From the NCBI GenBank assembly GCA_049324435.1, contig JBMOOQ010000025.1, positions 1 to 64,000 on the forward strand: a stretch of DNA of 64,000 nt, in the 5' to 3' direction. Shown piece by piece: positions 49,274-57,747 of this stretch. Source of the DNA: Pseudorhodoplanes sp049324435. Lineage in GTDB: Bacteria > Pseudomonadota > Alphaproteobacteria > Rhizobiales > Xanthobacteraceae. Position 1 is the first letter of the stretch; the number at the start of each line of letters is the position of its first letter. The translations under genes were made by a program, and so were the position numbers. A model generated the notes under the pieces. That model searched no databases. It was given only the letters and a program-made list of their open reading frames with translations, and had not been told where the DNA came from.

Positions 49274-50089
49274 ATGAAGCGGCTCGAATATCGAAATGTC
49301 ACCATGCGCTTCGCAGGTGCAAAAGGCGCGACCTTCACCGCGATCGAAAATGTCGATTTCTCGGTGGCCGATGGCGAAGTCATATCGCTGATCGGCCCCA
49401 GTGGTTGCGGCAAGAGCACCCTGCTCAATATTGGGTCAGGACTTTACGCTCCGACCCAGGGCGAGGCCTATGTCGACGGCGAGCGCGTCCAAGGCCCGAA
49501 CGAGCATGTCGCCTTCATGCTGCAAAAGGACCTGCTGCTGCCGTGGCGCACGATCGAGCAGAACGTGCTGCTCGGCACCGAGATCCGCAAGCTCAATACA
49601 GCCCAGAGCCAGCGCAAGGCCCGCGAATTGCTGCAGGCCTTCAAGCTTGGCGAATTCGCCGAGAGATACCCGCATCAGTTGTCCGGCGGCATGCGCCAGC
49701 GTGCGGCGCTGGCCCGCACACTCGCGGTCGATCCGTCGGTGCTGCTGCTCGACGAACCGTTCTCGGCGGTCGATGCCCAGACCCGCATCATGCTGCAGCA
49801 CGATCTGGCGCAGACCCTGATGAAGGCGAAGAAGACAGCATTGCTCATCACCCATGACCTGCTTGAAGCCGTGATCCTGTCCGACCGCGTGCTGGTCATG
49901 AGCAAGCGGCCGGGCCGCATCATCGACGAGATCATCATAGACATCCCCGGCCGCGACCACCCGTTGCAGCGGCGGCGCGATCCGAAGGTCGCGGGATACA
50001 TATCCCGACTGATGGACAAACTCGATATCGGCGAACATCCGGCGCAGGAAACGTCACACGAAATGCCGCAGAAGGAGCTGGCGCAATGA
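49274..50089 (+). CDS. ABC transporter ATP-binding protein, SsuB/TauB type
   Basis: A 271-residue ATPase. Walker A is GPSGCGKSTLLNIGSGL, the Q-loop is AFMLQKDLLLPWRTIEQNV, the signature is LSGGMRQRAALARTLA, Walker B is VLLLDEPFSAVDAQTR, and the switch is LLITHDLLEAVILSDR. ATG 49274 is chosen because the family N-terminus begins there and the 27 codons upstream (GTG 49193) have few G or C third bases, unlike the gene itself. The 185-base gap to the divergent binding-protein gene holds the promoters. It overlaps the permease gene by four bases. Confidence 0.9.
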   Translation: MKRLEYRNVTMRFAGAKGATFTAIENVDFSVADGEVISLIGPSGCGKSTLLNIGSGLYAPTQGEAYVDGERVQGPNEHVAFMLQKDLLLPWRTIEQNVLLGTEIRKLNTAQSQRKARELLQAFKLGEFAERYPHQLSGGMRQRAALARTLAVDPSVLLLDEPFSAVDAQTRIMLQHDLAQTLMKAKKTALLITHDLLEAVILSDRVLVMSKRPGRIIDEIIIDIPGRDHPLQRRRDPKVAGYISRLMDKLDIGEHPAQETSHEMPQKELAQ

Positions 50090-50877
50090 ACGGCGATCGC
50101 TCCGCCCTCGTCCGTCGCGGCACCATCGCGAGCGTCGCGATGCTGGTCGTGTTTCTCATCGCCTGGGAATGGGGCCCGGGCCTGTTGAAAATCCCGCCCT
50201 ATATCGTGCCGCCATTGTCCGCGACCTGGAAGGAGTTCCTGCGGATGTGGAGCGTTACCGCACTGCCCTGGCATACCGGCGTGACCGCGTTCGAAGTCCT
50301 GATCGGCTTCCTGCTCGGCAGTCTGCTCGGCGCCCTGATCGGCTACGCGCTTGGCATGTCGCCGACCGCGGAATTTGCGCTCTCGCCCTATATCCTCGCA
50401 CTGCAGATCGCGCCGAAGGTGGCGTTCGCGCCGCTGTTCATCTTGTGGATGGGGTTCACGATCTATCCGAAGATCCTGGTCGCGATCCTGATCGTGTTCT
50501 TCCCGGTCATGGTCAACGTGCTGACTGCCGTGCGCAACGTCGATCCCGACCTGATCAATCTGGCGCGCTCGTTCAAGGCGACGCGCTCGCAGATTTTCTG
50601 GAAGATCGAGTTTCCGGCCTCGCTGCCGCCGCTGTTTGCCGGGCTTCGCATCGGCTCGACGCTCGCGGTGATCGGCGTCGTAGTCGGCGAACTGGTCGGC
50701 GGCAATTCGGGGCTTGGCTATCTGCTCTCGTTCGGCGAAGGCCAGGGCAATACCGCGATGGTGTTCGTCACCATCATCATGCTGACGCTGGTTGGCGGTG
50801 TCGCCTATCTGCTCGTCATTCTCGCCGAGCTGCGCGTGCTGCACTATTTGCCGAAGCGAGCGGCGGGCGGAATTTAG
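50086..50877 (+). CDS. ABC transporter permease, SsuC/TauC type
   Basis: A 263-residue inner-membrane permease with about six hydrophobic segments. The characteristic block is LQIAPKVAFAPLFILWMGF, followed by FPVMVNVLTAVRNVDPDLI and the EAA-type loop LARSFKATRSQIFWKIEFPASLPPLFAGLR (key residues A, G lost, then SLP). Works with the upstream ATPase and the divergently encoded binding protein as an importer. Translationally coupled to the ATPase gene. Confidence 0.92.
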   Translation: MNGDRSALVRRGTIASVAMLVVFLIAWEWGPGLLKIPPYIVPPLSATWKEFLRMWSVTALPWHTGVTAFEVLIGFLLGSLLGALIGYALGMSPTAEFALSPYILALQIAPKVAFAPLFILWMGFTIYPKILVAILIVFFPVMVNVLTAVRNVDPDLINLARSFKATRSQIFWKIEFPASLPPLFAGLRIGSTLAVIGVVVGELVGGNSGLGYLLSFGEGQGNTAMVFVTIIMLTLVGGVAYLLVILAELRVLHYLPKRAAGGI

Positions 50878-50897
50878 TATTTGACTGTATTTGATCT

Positions 50898-51026
50898 CGT
50901 GTCCCGGGCGCGGCGCAGCACGGAGTGATGCGCCGCAGCACCGGGACCCATTTCCACGTAAGGTAGATCCCGGATCAGCGGTGCAACAGTTCGCTACCGC
51001 TCATGCCGCACCGCGTCCGGGACACG
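50898..51026. repeat. Dispersed palindromic element, Bradyrhizobium-like (unit B)
   Basis: A 129-base element bounded by CGTGTCCCGG and CCGGGACACG, with an inner hairpin GCGGCGCA/TGCGCCGC at 50910-50936. It fills most of the gap between the permease and tetR genes, which converge. May serve as a terminator. Family membership judged by resemblance only. Confidence 0.65.
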
Positions 51027-51049
51027 ATGCCGCATACGCGTCGATCCCC

Positions 51050-51673
51050 TCACCGCATTACATGCCGCACTGCCGCGTCGATCCGCGCCTCGATGTCGCG
51101 CGCACTCGGCCCCTTGTCGATGCCGAGCAGCATCTTCAGGTGCGAATAACCGCGCAACAGTTCGAGAAACTCCTCCGCCGCCCGGCGCGGATCGCTGACC
51201 TTCAGCGCCGGATCGCTCTTATGGCGGACGAAATAGGCTTCCAGAGGATCGATACAGGATTGCGGGCCGGTTTCGTAAAATAGCCGGCCAAGCTTCGGGA
51301 AGCGCCGGCTTTCCGCAATGACGATGCGGTGCAATTCCGCGGTATCGCGCGCGAAAAAGATGTCGGTCATCTTCCGTGCATAGGCCCGCAGCGCGTCGCG
51401 CATCGGCAGCGAGAAAACCTGTTCGATTTCACCGGTGACGAGCTGCTGGCAGGATTCGGTGATGACCCCGGCGAACAGCTCCTCCTTGCTGCCGAAATGG
51501 CGGTACACTGTCATTTTCGACACGCCGGCCGTTGCCGCCACGTCGTCCATGTTGGCATCGCCGAAGCCGTGTCTGAGAAACACCGCCTTGGCGCCCTTCA
51601 GGATCGCCTTGCGCTTCTTGTCGGACAGGCTGCTGCGGCCTGCGACGGCGTTTTTTTCCAGCACGAGGGTCAC
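51050..51673 (-). CDS. TetR/AcrR-family transcriptional regulator
   Basis: A 207-residue repressor. The N-terminal DNA-binding part reads SLSDKKRKAILKGAKAVFLR, HGFGDANMDDVAATAGVSKMTVYRHFGSKEELFAGVI, then a helical ligand domain with a C-terminal TetR_C-like end (FFARDTAELHRIVIAESRRF, YFVRHK). The GTG start at 51673 has AGGA upstream; the frame is open to 51757, but that region contains the operator palindrome, so it is not taken as coding. Divergent from the Rieske dioxygenase genes and probably controls them. Confidence 0.88.
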   Translation of the reverse strand: MTLVLEKNAVAGRSSLSDKKRKAILKGAKAVFLRHGFGDANMDDVAATAGVSKMTVYRHFGSKEELFAGVITESCQQLVTGEIEQVFSLPMRDALRAYARKMTDIFFARDTAELHRIVIAESRRFPKLGRLFYETGPQSCIDPLEAYFVRHKSDPALKVSDPRRAAEEFLELLRGYSHLKMLLGIDKGPSARDIEARIDAAVRHVMR

Positions 51674-51697
51674 GATGCGTCGATTCCTTGCTTGCCG

Positions 51698-51723
51698 CAA
51701 ACGATACTGCACAGTATCGTTTG
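51698..51723. promoter_or_regulatory. Perfect 26-bp operator palindrome, TetR regulator/Rieske dioxygenase
   Basis: Perfect 12-base arms CAAACGATACTG and CAGTATCGTTTG around CA, centred in the 85-base gap between the divergent tetR and dioxygenase genes. Length and symmetry are those of a TetR-family operator, able to block both promoters. Confidence 0.8.
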
Positions 51724-51758
51724 GTCCAATTCCAGTTCCAAACGTCCGGAGGATCAAT

Positions 51759-53108
51759 ATGCGGACCCCGAACGATCTGGCCGGCGCAGTTCAGCCCGCG
51801 CGCGTCCACCGCAAACTCTACACCGATCCGGAGATTTTCAACCTCGAGATGGACCGCATCTTCGGCCGTGCCTGGCTTTATGTCGGTCATGAAAGCCAGG
51901 TGCGCAATCCGGGCGACTATTTCCTCACGCAGGTCGGACGCCGCGCCATGGTGGTCACCCGCGACGAGACTGGGAAATTGCAGGTTTTGCACAATCAATG
52001 TGCACATCGCGGGGCAATGGTGGTGGCGTCGGATTGCGGTCATGCCAAGGAGTTCCAGTGCGTCTATCACGGCTGGACCTATCATCTCGACGGCCGGCTC
52101 AAGGCGGTGCCGCTCAATCACGGCTATCCCGCCGATTTCGACACCAAAAATCCTCGCACGGCGATGACGCAGGTGCCGCGCGTCGAAAGCTATCGCGGCT
52201 TCATCTTCATGAGCCAGTCTCCCGAAGGCAAAAGCCTGAAGGAGCATCTCGGCCACATGGCCACCTCGATCGACGACATGGTCGATCGCGCACCGGACGG
52301 CGAGATCGAGGTTGCCGGCGGGGTTTTCCGCCATGTCTACAACGGCAACTGGAAGCTCTATCTGGAAAATCTTTGCGATGCCGCGCACCCGTGGTTCACG
52401 CATCGATCATCGATCGACGCCGCCCAGCAGCAGAGCGATGAGGTCTATTCCGACGGCACCGGTGAGATCGCGATCCGGCAAATGCGGCAGAACGGAGCAC
52501 CCTACTCGTTCTGGGAAAACCAGGTCGGCATCTGGACCTATCCGAACGGACATTCCTATCTCGGCGATTATCACGACGATTCCAAACTCGTTGCCGCAAT
52601 GAAAGACCCGGTGTTCCGCGACTATATCGCGGCGCTCGAAGCCAAAAAGGGCAAGGACGAGGTCAAGCGTATTCTGGAGGTGCGGCGCTGGAATTCCAAT
52701 ATCTATCCGAACCTGTCCTTCATGAGTTCGTTCCAGCAGTTGCGTGTCATCCATCCGCTCGCCGTCAACAAGACCCTGGTCTGCACCTATAATTTCAGAC
52801 TCAAGGGCGCGCCGGAGCAGATGTTCCGCAACACGATTGCATTCGCGAACATCGTCAACGGCACCGGCTCGCTGGTGCTGACCGACGATCTCGAAATCTA
52901 CAATCGTGTGGGCATCGGACTTGCGAGCGAAGGCGCCGAATGGATTGAGATCGGCCGCGGCTATACGAGCGACGCCCGCGACGAATATGGCGGCCTGAAG
53001 GGCAAGAACTCCACCAGCGAGGTGTATATCCGCAACATGTTTGAGGCCTGGCGCGGCTACATGCTGGGCGAGCAGACCTCCGCAAACGAGATGAAGGCCA
53101 GCGCATGA
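51759..53108 (+). CDS. Rieske non-heme iron aromatic ring-hydroxylating dioxygenase, alpha subunit
   Basis: A 449-residue oxygenase large subunit. Rieske 2Fe-2S ligands are C81, H83, C101 and H104 (QCAHRG and CVYHGW). The mononuclear iron site is H210, H215 with D207 as the bridging acid (NWKLYLENLCDAAHPWFTH). Dioxygenases of this type add both atoms of O2 to an aromatic ring, using electrons from a reductase (and ferredoxin) that are not encoded in the window. GGAGGATCAAT precedes ATG 51759. Four-base overlap with the beta-subunit gene. The ring substrate cannot be deduced; benzoate, anthranilate and terephthalate-type enzymes are all similar in outline. Confidence 0.93.
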   Translation: MRTPNDLAGAVQPARVHRKLYTDPEIFNLEMDRIFGRAWLYVGHESQVRNPGDYFLTQVGRRAMVVTRDETGKLQVLHNQCAHRGAMVVASDCGHAKEFQCVYHGWTYHLDGRLKAVPLNHGYPADFDTKNPRTAMTQVPRVESYRGFIFMSQSPEGKSLKEHLGHMATSIDDMVDRAPDGEIEVAGGVFRHVYNGNWKLYLENLCDAAHPWFTHRSSIDAAQQQSDEVYSDGTGEIAIRQMRQNGAPYSFWENQVGIWTYPNGHSYLGDYHDDSKLVAAMKDPVFRDYIAALEAKKGKDEVKRILEVRRWNSNIYPNLSFMSSFQQLRVIHPLAVNKTLVCTYNFRLKGAPEQMFRNTIAFANIVNGTGSLVLTDDLEIYNRVGIGLASEGAEWIEIGRGYTSDARDEYGGLKGKNSTSEVYIRNMFEAWRGYMLGEQTSANEMKASA

Positions 53109-53605
53109 CTGCAATCGCACGCAAGGCCGCGAGCGCCCTTTCCCGTACCGACGTCGAGGACTTTCTGATCCACGAGGCGCGTCTCCTCGATGACGCCCAC
53201 TTCGACGAATGGCTCGCGCTATTCACGCCGGAGGCGCATTACTGGGTTCCGAGTGAGCCCAATCAGGCCAGTCCACTCGATACCGTCTCACTGATGTATG
53301 ACGACCGGCGCTTGCTGGAAACGCGGGTGCGCCGCCTGGCCTCGCCGCGCATCTATTCGCAGGAGCCGCGCTCCCAGACCAGCCGTATCGTCACCAATGT
53401 CACGATCGAGGGGGGCGGGGGCAACACCACCGAAGTGCGTTCGAAATTCATGATCGTGGAATACCGCCGCGAAGAGCAGCGCATTTTCGCCGGCACCTAC
53501 CGGCATACGCTGGTCACGACCGGCGGCGATACAAGGATCGCCTTCAAGCGCGTCGACCTCGTCAACTGCGACGCGCCGATGGACGGTCTTGTCGTGCCGT
53601 TTTGA
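53105..53605 (+). CDS. Aromatic ring-hydroxylating dioxygenase, beta subunit
   Basis: A 166-residue small subunit with an SnoaL/NTF2-like cone fold: VEDFLIHEARLLDDAHFDEW, LFTPEAHYWVPSEP, DDRRLLETRVRRLAS, RIVTNVTIEG, FAGTYRHTLV. It forms the structural part of an alpha3beta3 oxygenase with the protein encoded just upstream (ATGA overlap). No ferredoxin or reductase gene follows, so electron transfer proteins must come from elsewhere in the genome. Confidence 0.92.
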   Translation: MTAIARKAASALSRTDVEDFLIHEARLLDDAHFDEWLALFTPEAHYWVPSEPNQASPLDTVSLMYDDRRLLETRVRRLASPRIYSQEPRSQTSRIVTNVTIEGGGGNTTEVRSKFMIVEYRREEQRIFAGTYRHTLVTTGGDTRIAFKRVDLVNCDAPMDGLVVPF

Positions 53606-53615
53606 ACGCCACCAA

Positions 53616-53634
53616 TTGCGCGCCCACAGCGCAA
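53616..53634. terminator. Short hairpin between convergent genes
   Basis: TTGCGC and GCGCAA around a 7-base loop, in the 30-base gap between the dioxygenase beta gene and the aldolase-cyclase gene. No T-run. Possible shared terminator. Confidence 0.4.
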
Positions 53635-53635
53635 G

Positions 53636-55243
53636 TTAAGCCGGCACCAGCGCCAGCACACGCAGCGGGCTGCCCGAACCCTTCTCGATCTTGAGCGGCG
53701 GCGTGATCAGGATCGCGCCGGTGGCGGGGAGCTGATCGAGATTGCACAGGCTCGCAAGGCCGAACTTGTTCGCGCCATGCATCAGGTGGTGCGCCGGGAA
53801 CGCCGGCTCGAACGCAAAAGCCTGACCGGCATCGGTGCCGACCGCTTCCACGCCCCAGCCGTTGACGTTGCGCTGTTGCACCAGGAACCGTACCGCGGCG
53901 GCCGAAGGACCCGGCACATGGGGCCCGTCTTCCTTCATGTTCAGGAAACGCGCCGGGTCGTCGCGCTTCGACCAGTCGGTCCGCATCAGCACCCAGGCGC
54001 CGTCGGGAATGCGGCCGTGCTTTGCTTCCCACGCCTCGATATGGCTGGGCTCCAGCAGGAATTTCTCGTCGGCTGCGGCTTCCTTGCTGCAATCGATCAC
54101 GACGGCAGGCGCGACGAAACGCTGGACCGAAACCGTGTCGGTATAGCCGTCCGGATAATGCTTGCCCGTAACCCAGTGTGCCGGCGCATCGAAATGCGTG
54201 CCGGTGTGCTCGCCGCAGGCGATGTTGTTCCAGTACCAGCCGGGGCCGCGCTCGTCGTAACGCGAGATTTCCTTGATGCTGAACGGATCGGACGGGGCGA
54301 GCGGCGGCGGCAACTGGATCACCGGCGTTGACGGCTTCAACGTCTGGGTCAGATCGACGACGCGGATGCGGCCATCGGCGATGAAGGCCGCGAATTTCAT
54401 CAGAAGGTCAGACACGTCGTCATCCTTTTCTTTGGTCGCGAGATAACCGACTGGAGCGGTCGAAGCCTTGGCCTGCGCCTTGATCGTCTCGCCCTTGCCC
54501 GTGAACAGTTTCATCGCGCGGCTGAAGCCATTTGCGACGATATCGATATCGTTCGCCACCACCACGATCGGATAGCCGTCGCTGCGCCGCGCCAGTGCGG
54601 ATTCAACGTTGAGCGTGAAAATTCCGCAGGCCACACCGGCGGCCTTGCAGGCCTCCAGCACGGCTGCGCAGGCTTCGCCATGCCGATGGTCGACATGCGG
54701 GAAGCCGCCAAGCGAAATCGCGAGGTCGCCGGTTCCGATCAGCACGAAGTCCACGCCGGGCGTGTTGGCGATGGCCGCGGCATTGCGCACGCCGCGCACG
54801 GTCTCGATCATGACGCCAACCACGGTCCGGCGGATCGAGTCGAGATAGTATTGACCGAAGTCGCGCGACAACGGGCGTACGCCGCCGCCGGACCGCGCCC
54901 CTTCCGGCGGGAACCGCGCCGCCGCAACCGCGGCCGCGGCTTCCACGTCGGTCTCGATCAAGGGAACGATGACACCCTCGGCGCCGGCATCCAGCGCTTG
55001 TCCGATGGCAAGCCGCGAATTCTCCGCGACCCGCACCAGGACGGCTGCGGATTTCGCAACCACACCGACCGATTCTTCGAGCGAGACGCGATCCCAAAGG
55101 CCATGCTGGGCGTCGATCACCACCGCGTCGGGCTTCGCCTGTGCCGCAAGCTCCAGAACGGTGGGCGAACCCATCGTCATCCAGAACAGACCGATCGGTT
55201 CACGCTGTCCGATCCGGTGACGCAGCGGACTGCCAGACATCAC
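53636..55243 (-). CDS. Fusion of HpcH/HpaI-type aldolase and metal-dependent cyclase
   Basis: A single 535-residue chain with two catalytic modules. Residues about 10-250 are a class II HpcH/HpaI aldolase: catalytic H47 (VIDAQHG), R71 (VRVAENS), and metal ligands E147 (VMIETVRG) and D173 (IGTGDLAIS). After a helical linker, residues about 293-535 form a cyclase-family domain like kynurenine formamidase: DLTQTLKPSTP, then the metal motif H346/H350/D352/H356 in GEHTGTHFDAPAHW, and PAHHLMHGANKFGLASL near the end. The aldolase would split a hydroxy-oxo acid and the cyclase hydrolyse an amide or lactone (inference). Last gene of the long minus-strand array. Confidence 0.88.
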   Translation of the reverse strand: MMSGSPLRHRIGQREPIGLFWMTMGSPTVLELAAQAKPDAVVIDAQHGLWDRVSLEESVGVVAKSAAVLVRVAENSRLAIGQALDAGAEGVIVPLIETDVEAAAAVAAARFPPEGARSGGGVRPLSRDFGQYYLDSIRRTVVGVMIETVRGVRNAAAIANTPGVDFVLIGTGDLAISLGGFPHVDHRHGEACAAVLEACKAAGVACGIFTLNVESALARRSDGYPIVVVANDIDIVANGFSRAMKLFTGKGETIKAQAKASTAPVGYLATKEKDDDVSDLLMKFAAFIADGRIRVVDLTQTLKPSTPVIQLPPPLAPSDPFSIKEISRYDERGPGWYWNNIACGEHTGTHFDAPAHWVTGKHYPDGYTDTVSVQRFVAPAVVIDCSKEAAADEKFLLEPSHIEAWEAKHGRIPDGAWVLMRTDWSKRDDPARFLNMKEDGPHVPGPSAAAVRFLVQQRNVNGWGVEAVGTDAGQAFAFEPAFPAHHLMHGANKFGLASLCNLDQLPATGAILITPPLKIEKGSGSPLRVLALVPA

Positions 55244-55383
55244 TCAACTCCAACACGGGCACGGCCATAGCCCTGCCCATATCCACTCTGTTTGCCGCCC
55301 TGTTTTATGTCCCGGCAGTCTATCCATTTGCGCGGCCAGGTGTGCATTTTGTCTTGCACGACGCGCGCGACAAAGCCTTAAGG

Positions 55384-56109
55384 TTAACCACGCGCGCGAT
55401 AGTTTTCGCCACGCACGGACACGGTGCGGAACGGATAGTGCGCAGCGGCGCCTTGGAATGCGGGAAAGTTTTGAAAGTCCTTGCGCAAGGCTGCACGCAC
55501 CGGGCTCGCCATCGCGGCGTTCATCGCCTCGGCATTATCCCAGGCGGTCTTGTTGCGCTGCATCGTGCGGCGCACCGCGAATGGCAGCGCCGAGATCATG
55601 ACTGCAGGCGTATAGATTTCGATCTTGCGAATGCCGGGAAATTTCGCGAGCAGCGGCGGATGCCCGGTGACATAGAACAGATGCCAGGCATTCTCGTCCG
55701 AGGCCGGGCCTTCATACTCGACCATGTAGCTCAGCAACTCGCTTGCCGATTCATCGGCGGGCTGCGCGACCGGATAGCGGCGCGTGAGCATCGCGTGGTG
55801 GCTTGCGATCGTGCCGGCGAGGCTCGGCAGCACATCGTGATGCGCCAGCGCCTGCAGATAGCCGTTCGGCTTCAGCGCCTGTTCGAGATCGGCAATCTCG
55901 GCAAATTCGAGTTGCAGAACCAGCGCGGGCGAGGTGTGAAGCTCCGCCGCGTAATGCGGATCGTGCGCATGTACCGGCGTCATCACGTGGCCCTGGATCA
56001 GCCGTGGCACACCGCGGATCAGCGCGACCAGACCCTGATGGTCGTGCTCATCGAGAACCGGGTTCGTCCCGTCTTTGGCATCCCATTGGCAGAACCAGGA
56101 AATGGCCAT
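55384..56109 (-). CDS. EthD-like dimeric alpha/beta-barrel protein, two modules
   Basis: A 241-residue protein with no close functional match. The C-terminal half resembles EthD-domain proteins: YMVEYEGPASDENAWHLFYV, TGHPPLLAKFPGIRKIEIYTP, then AMNAAMASPVRAALRKDFQNF. The N-terminal half (FCQWDAKDGTNPVLDEHDHQ, then LEQALKPNGYLQALAHHDV) looks like a worn second copy of the same ferredoxin-like module. EthD proteins are accessory to ether or ring-monooxygenase pathways, or act as small isomerases. Start ATG 56109 lies three bases after the CoA ligase stop, so the two are co-translated. The 140-base gap to the aldolase-cyclase gene has no clear feature. Confidence 0.65.
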   Translation of the reverse strand: MAISWFCQWDAKDGTNPVLDEHDHQGLVALIRGVPRLIQGHVMTPVHAHDPHYAAELHTSPALVLQLEFAEIADLEQALKPNGYLQALAHHDVLPSLAGTIASHHAMLTRRYPVAQPADESASELLSYMVEYEGPASDENAWHLFYVTGHPPLLAKFPGIRKIEIYTPAVMISALPFAVRRTMQRNKTAWDNAEAMNAAMASPVRAALRKDFQNFPAFQGAAAHYPFRTVSVRGENYRARG

Positions 56110-56112
56110 GTG

Positions 56113-57720
56113 TCACCGTTTCAGCGTGATCCCCGCCGCCTCTCGGTCCCAGGTGGCGGCGGAGCGTCCCTGTTCGCGCAACTTGAACTTCTGTACCTTG
56201 CCGCTCTCGGTGCGCGGCAGCTCGCGAACGAAATCGATGAAACGCGGGATCGCGAAATATGACAATCTACCCTCGCAGAAGCGGATCAGCTCCGCCCCAT
56301 CAAGCGCAGCGCCATCCTTCACCACCACGGTCGCCATCACCTCGTCTTCGGCCAGATCGGACGGCACTGGAAACACCGCCGCGATCTCGACCGCGGGATG
56401 CGACATGATCACACGCTCGACTTCGAAAGAGGAAATGTTCTCGCCGCGCCGGCGGATCGAATCCTTCATGCGGTCGATGAACTTGTAGAAGCCGTCCTCG
56501 TTGCGCACCACGCGGTCGCCGGTATGGAGCCAGAGATTGCGCCAGGCTTCAACCGTCTTGTCCGCCATGCCGAAATAGCCGGTCGCCATCGCGAACGGAT
56601 CATCGGCGCGCAGCAGAAGCTCGCCGGGCGTGCCGTCCGGCACTTCGTTGTCGTCCTCGTCGGCGACGCGCGCCTGGAATCCGCCGAACAGTTTGCCCAT
56701 CCAGCCGGGCTGACGTGTATCCATCGTCGTCCCGATCACGGCATTGCTCTCGGTCGCGCCATAGGCGTCGAGCAGATAGATGCCGGTCCGCCCGGTGAAG
56801 ACCTCATGCAAATGTGCCGGCACACCCGGCGCGAGCGCAACGCGCACCTTGTGCTGCCTCTCTTCCGGGCATGGCGGCCGGGACAGCAGCATCGGCACCA
56901 TGGCGCCGAGCACATAGGTCACTGTCGCGCCTGACGACACCAGCGCCGGCCAGAAGTTCGACGCGGAGAAACGCTTCTCCGCAATCTGCGTACCGCCGCT
57001 GAGCAGCGCCTGGAAGAACGTCGCCATCGCGTTGACATGGAACAGCGGCAGCGTGGTGTGCAGCACGTCGCCGTCCTGCAATGCGAGCTGGCGCAGCACA
57101 TTGAAGCCCCACCAGAAGAATTGCGCATGCGGAGAACACACGCCCTTGGACGGACCCGTAGTGCCGGACGTGAACAGGATGGTGAGAAGATCATGCGGCT
57201 TGAGTTCGGCCGGCGCGGCCGGCTCGCCATGCGGCGGCAACGCACGGACTGGAATTTGCTGGTGCCGCCCCGGCGTGCTGCCGTCCGGGTCGATCACCCA
57301 GATCGACTCGACGTGAAGCTTTGCAAACTCAACAAACTCCAGCGCCGGCAGCCATTCCCGTTCCAGCACAAGGAGCCGTGCGCCCGATGTCTTCAGCATG
57401 TGTTCGAGCTGCGGCCCGCGTGCGGCAATATTGACCGGCACCGAGATCGCGCCGATCCAGCCGCAGCCGAGAAACAGATCGAGGAATTCCGGCCGGTTGC
57501 CGCACAGAATCGCGACCCGGTCGCCCTTGCCGATGCCGGCCGCCGCGAAACGGCCGCCGCTGCGCGCCGCAACGTCAAGCGCGTCGTTGTAGCTCCAACG
57601 CTCGCCGTCACAAACGAACAGTGGCCGCTCGCCGTAGCGTTCGGCCTGCCGTTGCAGCATGACAGGAAGCGTGCGCGCGGACGGCTCGAACAGAACGCGC
57701 GGGTCGGCACTACTTGTCAT
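56113..57720 (-). CDS. AMP-forming acyl-CoA synthetase, CaiC/long-chain-like
   Basis: A 535-residue ANL-superfamily ligase that activates a carboxylic acid to its CoA ester with ATP. The P-loop is LTILFTSGTTGPSKGVCSPH at about residues 183-202. Further motifs: YLLDAYGATESNAVIG, the hinge aspartate in WLHTGDRVVRNEDGFYKFIDR, and RRGENISSFEVERV. The C-terminal catalytic lysine is in RTESGKVQKFKLRE. Most similar in layout to crotonobetaine/carnitine-CoA ligases and cyclohexane-carboxylate ligases. ATG 57720 is preceded by AGGTG; GTG 57726 is also possible. Supplies a CoA ester for the pathway (inference). Confidence 0.9.
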   Translation of the reverse strand: MTSSADPRVLFEPSARTLPVMLQRQAERYGERPLFVCDGERWSYNDALDVAARSGGRFAAAGIGKGDRVAILCGNRPEFLDLFLGCGWIGAISVPVNIAARGPQLEHMLKTSGARLLVLEREWLPALEFVEFAKLHVESIWVIDPDGSTPGRHQQIPVRALPPHGEPAAPAELKPHDLLTILFTSGTTGPSKGVCSPHAQFFWWGFNVLRQLALQDGDVLHTTLPLFHVNAMATFFQALLSGGTQIAEKRFSASNFWPALVSSGATVTYVLGAMVPMLLSRPPCPEERQHKVRVALAPGVPAHLHEVFTGRTGIYLLDAYGATESNAVIGTTMDTRQPGWMGKLFGGFQARVADEDDNEVPDGTPGELLLRADDPFAMATGYFGMADKTVEAWRNLWLHTGDRVVRNEDGFYKFIDRMKDSIRRRGENISSFEVERVIMSHPAVEIAAVFPVPSDLAEDEVMATVVVKDGAALDGAELIRFCEGRLSYFAIPRFIDFVRELPRTESGKVQKFKLREQGRSAATWDREAAGITLKR

Positions 57721-57747
57721 CAGCACCTGGCCGGCCTCCCTCCGTTC

